DNA from: Tumebacillus avium
GTDB lineage: Bacteria; Bacillota; Bacilli; Tumebacillales; Tumebacillaceae
NCBI RefSeq assembly: GCF_002162355.1
Contig: NZ_CP021434.1
Span: 4,456,001-4,520,000 of the forward strand
Length of the DNA: 64,000 nt
Direction: 5' to 3'
Part shown: piece after piece, positions 61,004-64,000 of the stretch
Layout: every line of letters begins with the position of its first letter
Position numbering within the stretch: position 1 is the stretch's first letter
Translations under genes and position numbers: made by a program
The notes under the pieces: generated by a model
What the model was told of the DNA's origin: nothing
Database searches by the model: none
What the model saw: the letters and a program-made list of their open reading frames with translations, nothing else

Positions 61004-62104
61004 TTACACCTCCGTGCGTTTCGGATAGCCGGTCAGACAGAGGTCATCGCCGAAGCGCTCTACAGTCCAATCTGCCAGTTCCACGGCGTCTGCCATCTGG
61101 TCAAACCCGGCGCCGCCGTACGGAGTCGGAGCCGCACCGCCGATCAGCTTCGGGGCGATAAACGAGATCACCTTGTTGATCAGCCCGGCCTGCAAAAACG
61201 CGCCGTTCACCGCCGCCCCGCCTTCGACGAGCAGATCGGTGATGCCGCGTGCAAACAGCACGTCCAACACCCCGCCCAGATCAAGCCCGTCTGCACCCAG
61301 CGGCACCGGGATCACCTCAACGCCTCGTTCGCGCAGCCGCTCTGACTTGGCAGCATCAGCATCCGGCCCGGTCAGAATCCACGTCTTCGCCTGTGCCGTA
61401 TCGGCGACTTTCGCCGTCTCCGGCGTGCGCAGCGTCCGGTCGAGCACGATGCGCACCGGATTTTTCCCGCCGCCCTCCGGCAGACGGGTGGTCAGCTCCG
61501 GGTCATCGGCGAGCACCGTGCCGATGCCGACGAGAATGCCGTCCGCATGGTCGCGCAGCTGGTGCACATATGCGCGCGACTCCGCTCCGGTCACCCAGCG
61601 GCTGTCTCCGGTGTGTGCCGCAATCTTGCCGTCCAAAGTCATCGCGGTTTTCACCGTCACAAACGGCCGTTTGGCCAGCATGTTGTGAATAAACCGCTCA
61701 TTGAGTTTCAGCGCCTCTTGCTCGAGGACGCCGACGTCCACTTTAATGCCTGCTTCCCGTATACGCGTGACACCGCGTCCTGCCACCATGGGATTGGGGT
61801 CGAGCATCGCTACGACCACCCGCTGCACTTTCGAGCGGATCACCAGATCCGCGCACGGCGGGGTGCGCCCATGATGGCTGCAGGGCTCCAGCGTCACATA
61901 CAGCGTGGCGCCTTCCGCCTCATCGCCCGCCATGTGAAACGCATGGACCTCGGCGTGCGGCAGTCCGGCGCGCAGATGTGCGCCTTGCCCGATAATGCGG
62001 CCTTCCTTCACAATGACAGCTCCTACCAGGGGATTCGGATTGGTCTTGCCTTTTGCCATCGCAGCCAGCCCAAGCGCCGTTTGCATATAGTGCTTGTCAT
62101 TCAC
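61004..62104 (-). CDS. ribD: RibD: diaminohydroxyphosphoribosylaminopyrimidine deaminase / reductase
   Basis: 366 residues from GTG 62104, behind AGGAGGTGG. Deaminase half: PNPLVGAVIVKEGRIIGQGAHLRAGLPHAEVHA and TLEPCSHHGRTPPCADL (zinc). Reductase half: FVTVKTAMTLDGKIAAHTGDSRWVTG and DLLVEGGAAVNGAFLQAGL. First gene of the rib operon after the FMN riboswitch. Confidence 0.95.
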   Translation of the reverse strand: MNDKHYMQTALGLAAMAKGKTNPNPLVGAVIVKEGRIIGQGAHLRAGLPHAEVHAFHMAGDEAEGATLYVTLEPCSHHGRTPPCADLVIRSKVQRVVVAMLDPNPMVAGRGVTRIREAGIKVDVGVLEQEALKLNERFIHNMLAKRPFVTVKTAMTLDGKIAAHTGDSRWVTGAESRAYVHQLRDHADGILVGIGTVLADDPELTTRLPEGGGKNPVRIVLDRTLRTPETAKVADTAQAKTWILTGPDADAAKSERLRERGVEVIPVPLGADGLDLGGVLDVLFARGITDLLVEGGAAVNGAFLQAGLINKVISFIAPKLIGGAAPTPYGGAGFDQMADAVELADWTVERFGDDLCLTGYPKRTEV

Positions 62105-62127
62105 ACGAATCCACCTCCTGTTCACTG

Positions 62128-62165
62128 CGCAGAAAAAAAGCCCTGAAGTCAACAATCGACTTCAG
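62128..62165 (-). terminator. Riboswitch-controlled terminator upstream of ribD
   Basis: Perfect 11-bp stem GCCCTGAAGTC (62137-62147) with GACTTCAGGGC (62155-62165), T-run leftward. Confidence 0.93.
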
Positions 62166-62266
62166 GGCATGTTTCGCGCGCATACAGACGACAGGCATTT
62201 TGTACGCATCAAAAGAAAGCACCCTCAAAAAGGGGCAGCGTACCCTGCCATCCGCTCACTCATTCC

Positions 62267-62420
62267 TTCTCCCATCCGGACTATACCGTCGGTACTGGAT
62301 TCGCACCAGTTCCTGCCTGTGAAGGCTCGCGGACTTAGCCTGCCTATGCCGAAGCAAAAGAGTCATCACCGCCGATTAGGAATTGACGGCCAGTTGCCGT
62401 CTCACCTTACCCTGAAGGAA
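62267..62420 (-). ncRNA. FMN riboswitch (RFN element)
   Basis: On the minus strand: AGGGTAAGGTGAGACGGC, AATCGGCGGT, TAAGTCCGCGAG, CAGTACCGACGGT and ATAGTCCGGATGGGAGAAGG, the RFN aptamer. With the terminator at 62128-62165 it shuts off ribD-ribE-ribBA-ribH when FMN is high. Confidence 0.95.
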
Positions 62421-62484
62421 CTATATCATTGTAAGACCCAGTATAGCTTTCCTCAATGCCTAAGTAAAGTGAAAACTGGAACAA

Positions 62485-63855
62485 TCATCCGACGTACAGA
62501 TTTCCTTCCGGATACCGCACGTCTCCTTTGTTCCGAGTCGCTCTGGCAGCCAGCGCCAAGGCGATCGTCAGCGGGCCAAGACGGCCGATGAACATCATGA
62601 TCATGATCACGAGCTGCCCCGCGTCTGACAGCACCGGCGTCAAATTCGTGGAGAGCCCAACCGTCGCAAACGCAGATGTTGATTCAAAGAGCAGGCGCAA
62701 GAATTCTTTCCCATCGGTCAGCACCAGCAGCATGGTGGCCAGAATGATCGTCATCGCCGAGATCACGGCGATCGTCAGCGACTTGTAGATGACCCTGGCC
62801 GAGACGGAGCGCCGGTAGACGACGGTGTGCTCCTTGTTTGTGATCACCGTCCAGACGAACAGGATGATGACCAGGGTCGTCACCGTCTTGATACCGCCCC
62901 CTGTCGAACCGGGAGAAGCTCCGACAAACATCAGCAGCACCGTCCAGAACTGCCCGCCTTCCGACATCGTCTCGTAGTTGACCGATGCATAGCCGGCTGT
63001 GCGCGCAGTCGTGGAAGCGAACGCCGAGGCCAGCCATTTGTCCCCATCCGACAAGTTGGCCATCGTGCCGGGGTTGTTGTGCTCCAGTTCATAATACCCA
63101 AGCGTGCCGAGCACCAGCAAAGCAAACGACATGATCAACACCAGTTTGGTATGTACCGACAAGCGGTGTTTGCGCGACGCCGTTTTGCGCCCCAGATCGA
63201 CCATGACCGTAAAGCCCAGGCCGCCGAGGACGATCAGCCCCATCAGCGACAGGTTGACGAGCGGATCGCCCACATAATCGGCGACGCTCTTATAATCGCC
63301 AAACAGGTCAAACCCGGCGTTGCAAAACGCGGAGATCGCATGAAAGATCCCGTAGTACAACGCCCGTCCAAACGTAAAATCCTGTGCAAAGCGAATCGTC
63401 AGCAACATAGCAAAAAACAGTTCGATCCCCAGCGTAAACAAGACGACATTGCGTGTCAGCCGGATCAGTCCTTCCAGCGACGTGACGTTCAGCGACTCCT
63501 GGATCAACAACCGTTCCTTCAGCCCGATCCGCTTGCCGGTAAACATCAGCACAAACGTCGCCACCGTCATGAACCCCAGCGCCCCGACTTGAATCAGCGT
63601 GATGATCACGACTTCTCCAAACGTTGAAAAATAGGTAGCCGTATCGACGACGACCAGCCCGGTCACGCACACCGCCGAAGTCGCGGTGAACAGCGCGTCA
63701 TGAAAAGGCAGCCCCTGGCCGTTTTCCGAAGCGATCGGCAGGGACAGCAAGATCGAGCCCAGCAAGATCAGCGTGGCAAAACCGATCACCAAAATGCGGG
63801 CCGGCGTCCAAAATTTTTGCCAGCGCTTTAACTTCCACTTCTTATTGTTTTTCAT
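62485..63855 (-). CDS. ktrB: KtrB-type potassium uptake channel subunit
   Basis: 456 residues with the TrkH/KtrB four-repeat channel plan: ATSAVCVTGLVVVD (first selectivity loop), AISAFCNAGFDLFG, SAFASTTARTAGYASVNY and ESTSAFATVGLSTNL. GASPGSTGGGIKT is the gating loop of repeat three. KtrB works with the RCK subunit KtrA, not seen here. ATG 63855. It is followed upstream by the end of a second, tandem copy. Confidence 0.92.
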   Translation of the reverse strand: MKNNKKWKLKRWQKFWTPARILVIGFATLILLGSILLSLPIASENGQGLPFHDALFTATSAVCVTGLVVVDTATYFSTFGEVVIITLIQVGALGFMTVATFVLMFTGKRIGLKERLLIQESLNVTSLEGLIRLTRNVVLFTLGIELFFAMLLTIRFAQDFTFGRALYYGIFHAISAFCNAGFDLFGDYKSVADYVGDPLVNLSLMGLIVLGGLGFTVMVDLGRKTASRKHRLSVHTKLVLIMSFALLVLGTLGYYELEHNNPGTMANLSDGDKWLASAFASTTARTAGYASVNYETMSEGGQFWTVLLMFVGASPGSTGGGIKTVTTLVIILFVWTVITNKEHTVVYRRSVSARVIYKSLTIAVISAMTIILATMLLVLTDGKEFLRLLFESTSAFATVGLSTNLTPVLSDAGQLVIMIMMFIGRLGPLTIALALAARATRNKGDVRYPEGNLYVG

Positions 63856-63895
63856 CGCAACCCCTCATCCCTTTGGGACTGTGCTTCCTCGAACG

Positions 63896-64000
63896 CTACC
63901 CTACATATACATTGCCTTCCGGATAGCGCAGGTTGGCCGGTTTCCCTTGGTGGCGGGCGGCCAGCGCCAACGCCATCGTCAGCGGGCCAAGACGCCCGAT
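63896..64000 (-). CDS. Second KtrB-type subunit, C-terminal end (runs out of the window)
   Basis: Open for 34 codons from the window edge to TAG at 63896: IGRLGPLTMALALAARH near the edge and LRYPEGNVYVG at the end. This matches the last residues of the neighbouring KtrB, GRLGPLTIALALAAR and RYPEGNLYVG. Thus two ktrB genes lie in tandem. The rest lies beyond the window. Confidence 0.88.
   Translation of the reverse strand: MGRLGPLTMALALAARHQGKPANLRYPEGNVYVG

Overview
The window reads as chromosomal DNA from an endospore-forming, fairly GC-rich member of the Bacilli. Evidence: spore genes (spmA, spmB, a dacB-type carboxypeptidase, ytfI/ytfJ, two YhcN/YlaJ lipoproteins, a YIEGIA protein), a resABCDE operon, an S-layer-homology protein, Bacillus-type TPP and FMN riboswitches, and AGGAGG-type ribosome binding sites. 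From memory of such gene sets the Alicyclobacillaceae (Tumebacillus-like) fit best; that placement is an inference. No rRNA, tRNA, CRISPR array or intact insertion sequence was seen.

Layout. 1-3.2 kb: end of an MFS transporter and the tldD-tldE pair. 3.2-11.85 kb: an accessory island, AT-rich in its outer genes, bounded by 162-bp direct repeats that are copies of the 3' end of a trypsin-like protease gene (3258-3419 and 11852-12013). It holds a Sll1717-type P-loop ATPase, an older protease-gene fragment, an AbiTii-domain protein, two HTH-TPR regulators, a small exported propeptide and a RES-domain protein. 11.85-31.4 kb: core and housekeeping genes (protease, NicO metal transporter, two M17 aminopeptidases, IscX, signal peptidase I, Hsp90-like protein, AlkA-like glycosylase, SLH protein, glycerol kinase). 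31.5-38.1 kb: small membrane and sporulation-type proteins, Sir2, a metallo-beta-lactamase-fold hydrolase, and a second HTH-TPR regulator plus propeptide cassette. 38.1-42.4 kb: PHP phosphatase, a TPP-controlled thiE-thiS-thiG operon and small genes.

43-62.4 kb is one long leftward block: ribD-ribE-ribBA-ribH, then MFS, site-2 protease, scpA-scpB, ytfI-ytfJ, dacB-spmA-spmB, rluB, resABCDE. This follows the known Bacillus subtilis rib-scp-dacB-spm-rluB-res order, with several insertions. The window ends in two tandem ktrB-type potassium channel genes.

The most distinctive content is peptide signalling. Five HTH-TPR regulators of the RRNPP architecture lie within 31 kb; two are followed directly by genes for short exported peptides. 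One propeptide (8799-8966) contains a duplicated VAVExGGDPM unit, the other (37931-38083) ends in a 20-odd-residue tail with two cysteines. The first cassette sits inside the island beside AbiTii and RES genes, suggesting that a cell-density or arbitrium-like switch could be linked to a defence cargo. Other items worth a look are a ThiS with an extra residue after its glycine tail, a 54-residue peptide with a doubled DE(V/I)TPPFP motif, and a parS-like palindrome.
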